Below the pieces are notes generated by a model. That model saw nothing but the letters and a program-made list of their open reading frames with translations. It was not told where the DNA came from and did no database searches. A DNA stretch of 64,000 bases from Siphonobacter curvatus. GTDB lineage: Bacteria > Bacteroidota > Bacteroidia > Cytophagales > Spirosomataceae. This document shows, piece by piece, positions 27,115-35,256 of this stretch (its first letter is position 1; each line of letters starts with the position of its first letter). Both the position numbers and the translations under genes were made by a program. The stretch lies in NCBI RefSeq assembly GCF_002943425.1, contig NZ_PTRA01000003.1:62001-126000 (forward strand), written 5' to 3'.

Positions 27115-27178
27115 TTAGGGTTTTGAGTTTGGCGTTTTGACTGGGGTTCCTTCCAAAACACTACACTCAAAACCCTAA
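27115..27178. terminator. Long-loop inverted repeat between pruA and mazG
   Basis: Arms TTAGGGTTTTGAGT and ACTCAAAACCCTAA (14 bases, perfect) flank a 36-base loop that itself contains GTTTTG/CAAAAC pairing. It could end the pruA transcript or reduce read-through to mazG, 27 bases downstream. Confidence 0.5.
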
Positions 27179-27204
27179 CTGCTTTTAGATTTAACGGTAT
27201 TCTT

Positions 27205-28044
27205 ATGCAAAAAGAACTTCACCCTTCCCAGCAGCCCCGGGTATTTGAGGAGTTGCCCAGTCGGCGAAAACAACAATTGATGGCCTTTGATCGGGTGTTG
27301 ACGATCATGGATGAGCTTCGCGAAAATTGCCCCTGGGATCGTAAGCAGACCATGGACTCGCTACGGCATTTGACGATTGAAGAGACCTATGAGCTGTCGG
27401 ATGCGATTCTGGAGAAGGATCTCAATGAAATCAAAAAAGAGCTGGGAGATGTACTCTTGCATCTGGTTTTTTACGCTCGCATTGCTTCCGAAACGGGCGA
27501 TTTTGATATTACGGATGTGATGGACAGCCTGTGTAAGAAACTGGTGGATCGGCATCCCCATATCTACGGCGAAGCCCAGGCCGATACCGAAGAACAGGTC
27601 AAACAGAATTGGGAACAGCTAAAAATTAAAGAAGGGAATAAGTCGGTACTAGGTGGCGTACCTGGTTCGCTACCAGCTCTGGTGAAATCCATGCGGATTC
27701 AGGAAAAAGCCCGTGGAGCGGGTTTTGACTGGGAAGATCGGGAACAGGTTTGGGATAAAGTACGCGAAGAAATTGACGAATTCCGGGCGGAGTTCAAAGC
27801 CGGAGCCGTGCATGATACGGAACGAGCCGAGAGTGAGTTTGGTGACGTATTATTCTCGCTGGTTAATTACGCTCGCTTTGTGGACATCAATCCCGAAACG
27901 GCTCTGGAGCGTACCAATAAGAAGTTCATTACCCGCTTTCAGTATATCGAAACGAAAGCCAAAGAGTTAGGAAAAAGCCTGAAAGACATGACCTTGGCTG
28001 AAATGGACGTCTTTTGGAACGAAGCTAAAACATTGAAAAAGTAG
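27205..28044 (+). CDS. mazG: Nucleoside triphosphate pyrophosphohydrolase
   Basis: This 279-residue protein hydrolyses (d)NTPs to monophosphates and pyrophosphate, a housekeeping role. It has two MazG domains: the first contains ENCPWDRKQTMDSLRHLTIE, EETYELSDAI and ELGDVLLHLVFYA, with the metal-binding ExxE and ExxD residues; the second has EEIDEFRAEF and ESEFGDVLFSLVNYAR. Length is typical of the long MazG form. It is transcribed toward the candidate RNA and terminator at 28088-28229. Confidence 0.94.
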   Translation: MQKELHPSQQPRVFEELPSRRKQQLMAFDRVLTIMDELRENCPWDRKQTMDSLRHLTIEETYELSDAILEKDLNEIKKELGDVLLHLVFYARIASETGDFDITDVMDSLCKKLVDRHPHIYGEAQADTEEQVKQNWEQLKIKEGNKSVLGGVPGSLPALVKSMRIQEKARGAGFDWEDREQVWDKVREEIDEFRAEFKAGAVHDTERAESEFGDVLFSLVNYARFVDINPETALERTNKKFITRFQYIETKAKELGKSLKDMTLAEMDVFWNEAKTLKK

Positions 28045-28056
28045 GGATTTATGACT

Positions 28057-28085
28057 TTTGATAAGTAACTAAATGCGTACGGTTA
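28057..28085 (+). promoter_or_regulatory. Candidate promoter of a structured RNA
   Basis: TTTG (28057-28060), a 17-base spacer and TACGGTTA (28078-28085) resemble a Bacteroidota promoter (TTTG and TAnnTTTG), with two mismatches in the -7 box. The same 17-base spacing occurs before accD. The predicted start is near 28089. Confidence 0.35.
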
Positions 28086-28087
28086 AG

Positions 28088-28230
28088 TTCGGTGATCGGG
28101 TCTGCCGTTTAGGGTAACCAACACCCCTTAGGGCTGCTACGAGCCACGCAGGCAACTGCGGTAGTGACCAGACGAATCGTGGTCGAATCAATGAAAAGGC
28201 AGTCAGAGCCTAGACCCTGACTGCCTTTTT
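28088..28230 (+). ncRNA. Candidate structured non-coding RNA
   Basis: About 100 bases fold into a closed three-way shape by eye. The outer pairing is UUCG (28088-28091) with CGAA (28184-28187), plus GAU/AUC and GUCUG (28100-28104) with CAGAC (28169-28173). Side hairpin 1 is GGGU/ACCC (28112-28126). Side hairpin 2 is CUAC/GUAG (28137-28164) topped by the perfect stem CGCAG-GCAA-CUGCG, a GNRA tetraloop, with a 6-base bulge GAGCCA. A promoter-like sequence ends 3 bases upstream and a strong terminator follows at 28194. No open reading frame fits. The size suits a small SRP RNA, but the Ffh-binding motif (GGAA loop with AGCAG) is missing, so I leave the class open. Confidence 0.48.
28194..28229. 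terminator. Strong bidirectional terminator
   Basis: A perfect 13-base stem AAAAGGCAGTCAG / CTGACTGCCTTTT with a 10-base loop is followed by T's on the plus strand. It can end mazG or the candidate RNA (+) and the hexosaminidase gene (-). Confidence 0.9.
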
Positions 28231-28245
28231 TGTTTACAGCTAGGC

Positions 28246-30810
28246 TTACTTACCCACGGTGACCATACGGCTTGATTTACCCGCCGAATCGAAGCATTTC
28301 AGTTTCACCGTTCCCTGTACCGGCACGGGCGATTGGTACAGCGTAGACTGTGGTCCAGGTTCGGAGCCGTCTGTTGTATACCGAATCTGCAGGCCGGGAT
28401 ACTCGGCATTGGCTTGGAGGGTACCATTTTCCAGAACCGCTCCCGGCGTTGGGATGCGATAGTTATAGCCATTGTTCCAGTAACTCAGGCGGGGAAGTTC
28501 GCGTTGAGCCAGCGTATTGGCAAACACATTCCAGCCCGTTTGCATGGACTTCTCGCGTTGGTCACGGTTTTCGATCGTCTCCCAGGGCCGCTCAGCCGCC
28601 CAGGCACTTTCCGCAAACCCGATGAGTTTCGGTAACACGTAATACTCCATCATGTCGCGGCCTTTGACGGTTTCACTCCACAATTGAGCTTCCAGACCCA
28701 GAATGTTCTGACGATTTTTGAGCTTCTGCTTGCCCGTAAAATCCAGTGGTTTCCCCAGCGAATTGGTATAGGTAGTCTTGGCAAAATCGTAGGGAGCAAA
28801 GGTCCAGGCGTTTTTCGGTCCGACAAAGCCACCCCAGTACAAACCGGGTTCTTTCGGATCATTGTTGTAAGCCAGATCCATGTACAGATTCGTCACATTA
28901 CACAGCACCACCGGATAACCTGCATTGGCCATGCGATACCCCAGATCCACATCGAATACGTTATTCCAGATGTAGGGAACGACGCCTTTGCCCACAAAAT
29001 CCGGATTGGCTACGTACTGACCCGAGGCGTCTACGTTCAGGGCTACTTCCTCCCAGCCGTGGATTTCCAGCTTATATTTTTTCAATCGGCTGAGCATTTG
29101 TCCGAAGAAGTAACTCTGCAGGTAGCGAGGACCTTTGATTTCGGGATGTTTCTTCAGCAATTCGTCCACCATCGGCGATTTCGTCCAGACGCCCTGCGGT
29201 ACTTCATCGCCACCCACGTGGAGTACGGTCAGTTTCAATCCCGCTTCGTCGTACATCTTCGCTACGTCAGCAATTACCGTTTCAAAGAAATGATACGCTG
29301 ACTCGCGAGCCACGCAGATCACGTTGTCCTTAAAAGCTTGAGCCGAGCTATAAACCGATGTATCCTCGGGATCGATCAGTCGGAATTCTTCGGCTTCTTT
29401 CGTTTTGCCTTCTTTCATGAAGCGCTCGTACCGAGCTTCCATGGATTTGATAGCCGCCCGCGAGTGACCGGGAAATCCGATTTCCGGGATAATCTGAATG
29501 TGTCGTTGCTGAGCGTATTTTAGGATGTCAATAAAGTCCTGACGGGTGTAGTATCCACTGCCGTATTTGCCCTTGGCATCGGCGTGGGGACCGGAGCCGT
29601 AAGCGGGGTGTAGGGCCGCCGTTTGCATACCCGCCGTATGTTGGCGATGCGAACCTACTTCGGTCAATTCGGGCAGACTCTTAATTTCCAGCCGCCAGGC
29701 TTCATCTTCCGTCAGGTAAAACAGCAGGTGATTGATTTTATAGAAAGCCAGTAAATCCAACATGCGTTTGACCGTTTCCTTGGTTTGAAAATTTCGGCAA
29801 ACGTCGAAGTGCATACTCCGGAATTTGAAGCGGGGAGCGTCTTCTACCTGTACCTGCGGTAGGGCCAGGGGAGCGGTCGCTTTCTGGTAGGCAGCAACCG
29901 GAGCCAAAGCCAGTAAACTTTCTACGCCGTAGAAAACCCCGGCCGCATCACTTCCCACGATCTGGATACCGTTGGCAGCTATGTTCAGTTGATAGGCTTC
30001 GCTCGTAACACCGTTGACAGCCACGGAACCCGTACTGAGCTGAATCCGTTGCTCCGTACTCGTTCCTTCTTTGGTCACAAACGAGGTGCCCGTCAGTACC
30101 TGGAGGCGTTGAGCCAGAAACGCAGCTTCATTGGCCAGCCCTTTCGCGTAATAAATGGGCCATTCCTTCGTCAGACTAATGGAGCCCGCCGTTTTAGTCA
30201 CCTTCACCGGAGACGGAATCAAGACCGGCAGTTGTTCCGGCGAAACCAGACTCAGGGCCGCATTTTGCTGATACTGATAGGCCGCCGTGGGCAGAGGAAT
30301 CTGATCGTTGGGGCCGCGTAGGATTTGTTCTTTTTCTGTGAACGGTTCGACTGTATAGTCGGCTACTTCTTCGATTTTCTCTTCTTTTCCGTCCGTATGC
30401 ACAAAATACAGACCCATCGGGGCATCTGTTTCCTTGATGATAGCGACCGAAGCTTCGTAGGGAATTTCCAGACTGGCACCGGGTTTCAGCTCAAAACTTT
30501 CGTTGGGCGTGAGCTTGTACCAGTCGCCGTTGATGTGTTCGACGGTAGCCGGAGACGGTGTTTTGGAAGCCAGAATCGGGCGGGGAGACATGTTGAAGTA
30601 CAGCGTCCAGCCCTTGTTACCCAACGTTTCACTACCATTATTTTTGAAGATAAAACGGGCTTTAAAACCAGAGGGAGTATCGGTGAAGTTGGAAATTAAT
30701 TTCCAGGAGATCGCTACCGAAGAGCCCTCCGATGCTTGTTCCGAAGATTTACAACCGATAAAAAATAAGGTACAGAGCCAGAGAAAAGCCAGCGACAAGC
30801 GACCACGCAT
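28246..30810 (-). CDS. Beta-N-acetylhexosaminidase lipoprotein (GH20)
   Basis: This 854-residue lipoprotein cleaves terminal N-acetylglucosamine or -galactosamine from chitin fragments, glycans or wall sugars. The lipobox is FIGC at C20. An immunoglobulin-like CHB_HEX domain (about 30-160) leads to a GH20 N-terminal alpha/beta domain, then the catalytic barrel with the Asp-Glu pair in LHVGGDEVPQGVW (about 534). A C-terminal chitobiase-type domain (YTTDGSEPGPQSTLY) closes the protein. The gene is monocistronic, with a near-perfect promoter box (minus strand TATCTTTA) about 30 bases upstream. Confidence 0.94.
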   Translation of the reverse strand: MRGRLSLAFLWLCTLFFIGCKSSEQASEGSSVAISWKLISNFTDTPSGFKARFIFKNNGSETLGNKGWTLYFNMSPRPILASKTPSPATVEHINGDWYKLTPNESFELKPGASLEIPYEASVAIIKETDAPMGLYFVHTDGKEEKIEEVADYTVEPFTEKEQILRGPNDQIPLPTAAYQYQQNAALSLVSPEQLPVLIPSPVKVTKTAGSISLTKEWPIYYAKGLANEAAFLAQRLQVLTGTSFVTKEGTSTEQRIQLSTGSVAVNGVTSEAYQLNIAANGIQIVGSDAAGVFYGVESLLALAPVAAYQKATAPLALPQVQVEDAPRFKFRSMHFDVCRNFQTKETVKRMLDLLAFYKINHLLFYLTEDEAWRLEIKSLPELTEVGSHRQHTAGMQTAALHPAYGSGPHADAKGKYGSGYYTRQDFIDILKYAQQRHIQIIPEIGFPGHSRAAIKSMEARYERFMKEGKTKEAEEFRLIDPEDTSVYSSAQAFKDNVICVARESAYHFFETVIADVAKMYDEAGLKLTVLHVGGDEVPQGVWTKSPMVDELLKKHPEIKGPRYLQSYFFGQMLSRLKKYKLEIHGWEEVALNVDASGQYVANPDFVGKGVVPYIWNNVFDVDLGYRMANAGYPVVLCNVTNLYMDLAYNNDPKEPGLYWGGFVGPKNAWTFAPYDFAKTTYTNSLGKPLDFTGKQKLKNRQNILGLEAQLWSETVKGRDMMEYYVLPKLIGFAESAWAAERPWETIENRDQREKSMQTGWNVFANTLAQRELPRLSYWNNGYNYRIPTPGAVLENGTLQANAEYPGLQIRYTTDGSEPGPQSTLYQSPVPVQGTVKLKCFDSAGKSSRMVTVGK

Positions 30811-30873
30811 ACAGTGAAGAAGTTAAAATGGTTGCGATAAAGATACTAAGAACAAACGATCTGTAGGGATACG

Positions 30874-30907
30874 AAAAAAGCCTGAGTCGTGGGACCCAGG
30901 CTTTTTA
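30874..30907. terminator. Terminator after accD
   Basis: Arms starting AAAAAGCCTG and ending CAGGCTTTTT pair around a short loop, with A/T tracts on both sides. It lies 16 bases after the accD stop on the minus strand. Confidence 0.85.
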
Positions 30908-30922
30908 TACTGAAATAGGGTT

Positions 30923-31777
30923 TTACGCAGGCTTGACCCAGATGATTTCCAGCAATTTCGCCAGACGATCTTTCAAATCCTTGCGATCCACGATGAAGTC
31001 GAGGAAGCCGTGTTCCTGCACAAATTCGGCACTCTGGAAGCCTTTAGGCAGATCTTTACCGATGGTTTCGCGAATGACGCGGGGACCCGCAAAGCCGATG
31101 AGGGCTCCGGGTTCGGAGATGTTGAAATCACCCAGCATGGCAAACGAAGCCGTTACGCCGCCCGTGGTAGGATCGGTCAGAAGCGAGATGTAGGGAATTT
31201 TGGCCTGATCGAGCAGAGCAATTTTCGCCGACGTTTTCGCCATTTGCATGAGCGAGAATCCTGCTTCCATCATCCGGGCACCCCCTGATTTGGAGATCAT
31301 CAGGAGGGGAATCCGGTTTTTCAGGGAGTAATCCATCGCCCGGGCGATTTTTTCACCCACCACCGAGCCCATCGAACCGCCGATGAAGTTAAAGTCCATA
31401 CACGCCACCACCATATCGATGCCCTGTACTTTGCCATAACCCGTACGAACCGCATCTTTCAGGCCCGTTTTACGTTCGGTAGCCTTGATCCGGTCGGGAT
31501 AAGCTTTGGTATCTTTGAAGTGGAGCGGATCATCCGACGTCATCGTCGGATCGAGTTCAGTATAAAGGGTATCGTCGAAGAGCAGTTCAAAATACTCCTG
31601 CGAACCGACTTTTTCGTGGTAATTGCATTTCGAGCAGGTATAAGCCTGCAGCTTGTGCTCGCGGGTATGCATGATGTTCCCGCACTGAGGGCACTTGTAC
31701 CAAAGCCCGTCGGGAGCTTCCCGCTTGGCTTCAGTGGGGGTTTGAATACCCTTGTCTTTCCGGGTGAACCAAGACAT
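30923..31777 (-). CDS. accD: Acetyl-CoA carboxylase carboxyltransferase subunit beta
   Basis: This 284-residue subunit transfers the carboxyl group from biotin to acetyl-CoA, the first step of fatty acid synthesis. An N-terminal four-cysteine zinc finger (C29, C32, C48, C51: KCPQC and TCSKC) precedes a crotonase-fold carboxyltransferase domain with [12 protein letters not shown] and [19 protein letters not shown]. Length is normal. accA is not adjacent. A well-formed promoter lies 80 bases upstream. Confidence 0.96.
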   Translation of the reverse strand: MSWFTRKDKGIQTPTEAKREAPDGLWYKCPQCGNIMHTREHKLQAYTCSKCNYHEKVGSQEYFELLFDDTLYTELDPTMTSDDPLHFKDTKAYPDRIKATERKTGLKDAVRTGYGKVQGIDMVVACMDFNFIGGSMGSVVGEKIARAMDYSLKNRIPLLMISKSGGARMMEAGFSLMQMAKTSAKIALLDQAKIPYISLLTDPTTGGVTASFAMLGDFNISEPGALIGFAGPRVIRETIGKDLPKGFQSAEFVQEHGFLDFIVDRKDLKDRLAKLLEIIWVKPA

Positions 31778-31854
31778 GTGTTAGAGTTTTTGAAGTTTAG
31801 TGCTTAGGCAGCCCTAACAGACGGGCACTAAACCTAAAGCTTGATTTGGGACAT

Positions 31855-31883
31855 CAAAGATAGGCCATTCCTAGGTTTGCAAA
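31855..31883 (-). promoter_or_regulatory. Candidate accD promoter
   Basis: On the minus strand, TTTG (31883-31880), a 17-base spacer and TATCTTTG (31862-31855, perfect TAnnTTTG) form the best Bacteroidota-type promoter in the window, about 78 bases before the accD start. Confidence 0.5.
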
Positions 31884-32029
31884 CTAGCTATTGGTTAGTT
31901 TTTGTACTTTTCGAGGCGGCTTTAATGCGTTTTTTATGATTTTTTGGATTTTTCAGGCCCCGATTGGAAACGAAAAAGTGATTCTGTACCTTATTTAAAT
32001 GGAAGTACGACGGATGAAGGAAAAATGCC

Positions 32030-32037
32030 TAAGTTTG
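32030..32037 (+). promoter_or_regulatory. Candidate -7 box for fbaA
   Basis: TAAGTTTG is a perfect TAnnTTTG match about 200 bases before fbaA. A second, weaker option is TTGG with a 19-base spacer and TACCTTA near 31987. The downstream hairpin at 32051-32084 would fall at the start of the leader. Confidence 0.35.
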
Positions 32038-32050
32038 TAGCCGCTGATGG

Positions 32051-32084
32051 CCAGCCGCCTTCCGGTCAGGCCGGAAGATTCTGG
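32051..32084 (+). promoter_or_regulatory. Leader hairpin upstream of fbaA
   Basis: Inner stem CTTCCGG / CCGGAAG (32059-32065 / 32071-32077) with loop TCAGG, plus outer CCAG/CTGG pairing, forms a stable hairpin. It sits about 150 bases before the fbaA start with no T-tract, so a leader regulatory role is more likely than termination. The rest of the 31778-32234 gap holds the accD promoter and no supported gene. Confidence 0.4.
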
Positions 32085-32234
32085 TAAGATGCTTCTTCTT
32101 CATCAACTTGAAGTTCTCGTACAACGAACCTCGTATGGTTGGTTTCAACGGGATACACAGTTTCAGAAACGACGAACTTCTTTCGATACGAGTAAAAAAA
32201 TTTAGTTCATAATCATCACATTTCAACGCTTAGT

Positions 32235-33320
32235 ATGGCCAATGCAACTCAAATTGCTCCGGGCGTTCTTTCAGGAGATGCCGTTCAGGAGTTATTCGAA
32301 CTCGCTAAGAAACACCAATTTGCTCTTCCGGCTGTCAACGTTATTTCCAGCAGTACGGTAAACGCAGTACTGGAAACAGCACGCGACCTGAATTCTCCCG
32401 TCATCATTCAATTTTCCCACGGCGGATCTCAGTTTTACGCAGGAAAAGGCCTGAAAAACGATAACGAACAAGCCGCTATCGCCGGAGCTATTTCAGGAGC
32501 TCAACATATTCACTTACTGGCCGAACGCTATGGTGTGCCCGTTGTACTGCACACGGACCACTGTGCCAAGAAAATCCTTCCTTGGATTGACGGCGTACTG
32601 GAAGCCGGAGAGAAATTCTTCGCTCAGACGGGCAAGCCCCTGTACTCTTCGCACATGCTTGATTTGTCAGAAGAATCGCTGGAAGAAAACATCGAAATTT
32701 CTTCGAAATACCTCGAGCGGATGGCCAAAATGGGCATGACGCTGGAAATTGAATTAGGCGTAACGGGTGGTGAAGAAGACGGTGTGGATAACTCCGATGT
32801 AGATTCTTCACGTCTGTATACCCAGCCCGAAGAAGTAGCGTATTCGTACGAAAAACTCAACGCCATCTCCAGCCGCTTTACGGTAGCTGCGGCGTTCGGT
32901 AACGTGCACGGCGTATACAAACCCGGTAACGTAAAACTGCAACCCATCATCCTGAACAACTCACAGAAATACATCCGTGAGAAATTCAGTCTGGAAGCAG
33001 AGAAACCCGTAAACTTCGTATTCCACGGTGGTTCAGGTTCTTCACGCGAAGAAATCCGCGAAGCCATCAGCTACGGTGCGATCAAAATGAACATCGATAC
33101 GGATATGCAGTGGGCGTATTGGGATGGTGTTCTGGGCTTCTACAAATCCAAAGAAGGCTACCTGCAATCACAAATCGGTAACCCTACGGGCGAAGATTCT
33201 CCCAACAAGAAATACTACGATCCCCGCGTATGGTTGCGTGAAGGTGAAAAGGCTTTCGTTACGCGTCTGAAAGCCGCGTTCGAAGATCTGAACGCCGTAA
33301 ACGTAAATCAGTACTTATAG
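32235..33320 (+). CDS. fbaA: Class II fructose-bisphosphate aldolase
   Basis: This 361-residue zinc-dependent aldolase interconverts fructose-1,6-bisphosphate with dihydroxyacetone phosphate and glyceraldehyde-3-phosphate. Zinc and substrate residues are in VPVVLHTDHCAKK, EIELGVTGGEEDGVDN, AAAFGNVHGVYKPGN and VFHGGSGSSREEI; NMDTDMQWAYWDGV is seen as MNIDTDMQWAYWDGV. Length and order match the class IIA enzymes. The gene is monocistronic, with a long leader and a strong terminator. Confidence 0.96.
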   Translation: MANATQIAPGVLSGDAVQELFELAKKHQFALPAVNVISSSTVNAVLETARDLNSPVIIQFSHGGSQFYAGKGLKNDNEQAAIAGAISGAQHIHLLAERYGVPVVLHTDHCAKKILPWIDGVLEAGEKFFAQTGKPLYSSHMLDLSEESLEENIEISSKYLERMAKMGMTLEIELGVTGGEEDGVDNSDVDSSRLYTQPEEVAYSYEKLNAISSRFTVAAAFGNVHGVYKPGNVKLQPIILNNSQKYIREKFSLEAEKPVNFVFHGGSGSSREEIREAISYGAIKMNIDTDMQWAYWDGVLGFYKSKEGYLQSQIGNPTGEDSPNKKYYDPRVWLREGEKAFVTRLKAAFEDLNAVNVNQYL

Positions 33321-33354
33321 TAGTTGGGGTCACTCCACGAGAGCGCTTCATTAC

Positions 33355-33386
33355 AAACGCTGGCAGAATTCGTTCTGCCAGCGTTT
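33355..33386. terminator. Strong terminator after fbaA
   Basis: A perfect 14-base stem AAACGCTGGCAGAA / TTCTGCCAGCGTTT on a TTCG loop is followed by a T-tract on the plus strand. It also faces the convergent RidA gene. Confidence 0.92.
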
Positions 33387-33398
33387 TTGCATTTTAGC

Positions 33399-33788
33399 TT
33401 ACTTCACCGCCGTCGCTTCCAGCTCCACCGATAACGTTTCAAAAAGCGTTTTTACTTCAAAAAACGTACTGGCCTGTTGAATCCCGTGTTTGGTGATCCA
33501 GTCCTGAAAAATATCAAAATGAGCGAACAGCTCTTTTGAAGAAGTGGTGTAGACGTTTAACCGAACGATGTCCTGGCACGCATAGCCCGCCTGACTGATC
33601 ACCCGTTCCAGATTTTCGATGGCCTGTAGCAATTGGGTTTTCATGTCCGCATTACTCGACGTACCATCGGCTAAAACGGATGCCTGCCCGGCACAATAGA
33701 GGGTGGAGGTTACATTTTTTACTTCTACGGCCTGTACGTAATTCCGTGCGTCCTGCCATTGCCAGGGGTTAATGATTCGCTTTTCCAT
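33399..33788 (-). CDS. RidA family protein (reactive imine deaminase-like)
   Basis: This roughly 129-residue protein of the RidA/YjgF fold may hydrolyse reactive enamine/imine intermediates. Seen are YCAGQASVLADGT, the strand-helix layout and a C-terminal ELEATAVK in place of the usual IE(A/I)xAxA. The Arg that defines active RidA members is seen in VRLNVYTTS, so activity is possible. I prefer ATG at 33788 (MEKRIINPWQWQ) over the upstream ATG at 33818, which adds ten non-family residues. Confidence 0.82.
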   Translation of the reverse strand: MEKRIINPWQWQDARNYVQAVEVKNVTSTLYCAGQASVLADGTSSNADMKTQLLQAIENLERVISQAGYACQDIVRLNVYTTSSKELFAHFDIFQDWITKHGIQQASTFFEVKTLFETLSVELEATAVK

Positions 33789-33878
33789 TTGATTTGCTGC
33801 TTTACATGAACGCAACAAAGGTCCGGCGAATCGAACGGCCCAACGGTGAGCTACCGCACAGTTTTCGAGTGACGTAGA

Positions 33879-34448
33879 TCACACTCCGAAAGAAAGTCGA
33901 CTCAGCGTTTCGCGGGAAACGCCCAGATAAGAAGCCAGCAAGGTTTTAGGAACCCGCTGAACCAGCGTAGGGTATTGGTGGATAAGCTGTTGGTACCGCT
34001 CTTTGGCCTGGCTAGTCATCAGTGATAACAAACGCCGCTGCAAAGCCATATACCCCCGGTTCGCTTTCTGAAGGAAAAAATGCTCCATTTTGGGTAGATG
34101 CTCGCAAAGCGTCTGATAGCTTTCCAGCGAAAGACCAAGCACGACGCTATCTTCAATACAGTCCAGTGAAAAGGTAGCTTCGGTTTGCGTATAAAAAGCT
34201 TGATAATCGCTTTCCCACCAGTCTTCCATAGCAAAGGAAATAATCTGCTGCTTGCCCGTATCGTCGGTGTGTATTAGTTTCAAAAGTCCGGAGACGACAA
34301 AATAGACGTACTTGACGGGCATGCCTTCCTGAATGAGAAACTGATGCTTTTTATACTTTTTGAGAATAAAGTGCGATTCGATGAAGGTGAATTCTTCGTC
34401 CGTCAACGGTATGATTTGCTCCAAATGGGCTCTTAATACTTCCTGCAT
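33879..34448 (-). CDS. Crp/Fnr-family transcriptional regulator
   Basis: This 189-residue regulator has a cyclic-nucleotide-binding-like sensor domain (KKHQFLIQEGMPVKYVYFVV, GLLKLIHTDDTGKQQIISF) and a short C-terminal helix-turn-helix (RVPKTLLASYLGVSRETLSR). There are no Fe-S cysteines of the Fnr type. I set the start at ATG 34448, where it overlaps the stop of the upstream gene as TAATG, because the longer frame lies inside that gene and has no family character. Effector and targets are unknown. Confidence 0.87.
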   Translation of the reverse strand: MQEVLRAHLEQIIPLTDEEFTFIESHFILKKYKKHQFLIQEGMPVKYVYFVVSGLLKLIHTDDTGKQQIISFAMEDWWESDYQAFYTQTEATFSLDCIEDSVVLGLSLESYQTLCEHLPKMEHFFLQKANRGYMALQRRLLSLMTSQAKERYQQLIHQYPTLVQRVPKTLLASYLGVSRETLSRLSFGV

Positions 34449-35149
34449 TACTTCAACTTTAAATAATACTGTCGCTCGGATTCCGGTAGTTTTTCGATGG
34501 CGTAGCGAAGCATCGTACGGGGCATCTGTAGGGTGTGTTCGTCGAGAAATTCTTTTAAAACTTCCCGATCCTGTTGGCCTACTTCCCGGAGCATCCAGCC
34601 GCAAGCTTTGTGAATCAGGTCGTGCGGATGGGAAAGGAGTAAGGCACACAGCGCCAGCGTATCGGTATATTCTTTCCTTTTAATGAAATACAGTGTGGCA
34701 ATCACGGCAATACGAACGCTCCAGAGGTGATTGGATTGAGCATAGTCGTACAAAAGACTTCGATCTTGATCATATAGAAAAGCCCCAACAATGTCACGGG
34801 CGGAAACGTCTACCAGATCCCAGTTATTCACGTACGGCCGATAGGCTAGATAGCTTTCAAAAATTTCCATCCTTTGGAGCGGATCACCCTTCTTAAACTG
34901 ATCAACCCAAATAAACAGAGCCGCCGCCCGATGTTCGTGATAGGGACTCTGTAATAAACCCAAAACGTCTTTCTGGGGTAGGGTACGAAACTGTTTGGCG
35001 ATGGCCCGGGTTTGTCCCACAGAAAGGCCAAGGAACAGATCGTTTTCACCGTATTGCCCCGGACCCGTTTTGAAGTAACGGGCGACAAAGGCCGCTCGCT
35101 GAGGATTGGCCTGCGATTCAAACAGGTTGAGGATGGAAGGATGGTCCAT
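34448..35149 (-). CDS. DNA alkylation repair protein (AlkD-like)
   Basis: This protein of about 233 residues is built of HEAT-like helical repeats and is probably a glycosylase that removes bulky or positively charged alkylated bases. The family motif is VNNWDLVDVSA, which carries the Trp and Asp of the catalytic pocket; SVRIAVIATLYFIKRKEY and KACGWMLREVGQQD are further family blocks. I chose ATG 35149 (MDHPSILNL); ATG 35173 is an alternative. Its stop overlaps the Crp/Fnr start by one base, so the two are translationally coupled. Confidence 0.85.
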   Translation of the reverse strand: MDHPSILNLFESQANPQRAAFVARYFKTGPGQYGENDLFLGLSVGQTRAIAKQFRTLPQKDVLGLLQSPYHEHRAAALFIWVDQFKKGDPLQRMEIFESYLAYRPYVNNWDLVDVSARDIVGAFLYDQDRSLLYDYAQSNHLWSVRIAVIATLYFIKRKEYTDTLALCALLLSHPHDLIHKACGWMLREVGQQDREVLKEFLDEHTLQMPRTMLRYAIEKLPESERQYYLKLK

Positions 35150-35256
35150 ACGGGCAATGGAAATAAACGACAATCACTTCAAAAGTGGAGAAACCTTTTA
35201 CCTTGCAGCAATCTAGCTAGCTGGCAAAAGGGTACCTAAGAAAAGACAAATTATTC

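Noticed and set aside
28088-28187. Assignment of the candidate RNA as the small SRP RNA (ffs)
   Set aside because: Size and rod shape fit, but the GGAA-type loop with the AGCAG/CAGG internal loop needed for Ffh binding is absent on both strands, so I did not name it.
28178-28190. T-arm-like GGTCGAATC suggesting a tRNA
   Set aside because: No acceptor stem, D-arm or anticodon arm can be placed around it; it pairs in the candidate RNA instead.
32029-32226. 65-codon reading frame on the minus strand before fbaA
   Set aside because: It overlaps the fbaA promoter and leader hairpin, has no family character and no neighbouring signals.
34449-34649. 67-residue N-terminal extension of the Crp/Fnr regulator
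   Set aside because: It is antisense-like low-complexity sequence inside the AlkD-like gene; the TAATG start at 34448 gives the normal family length.
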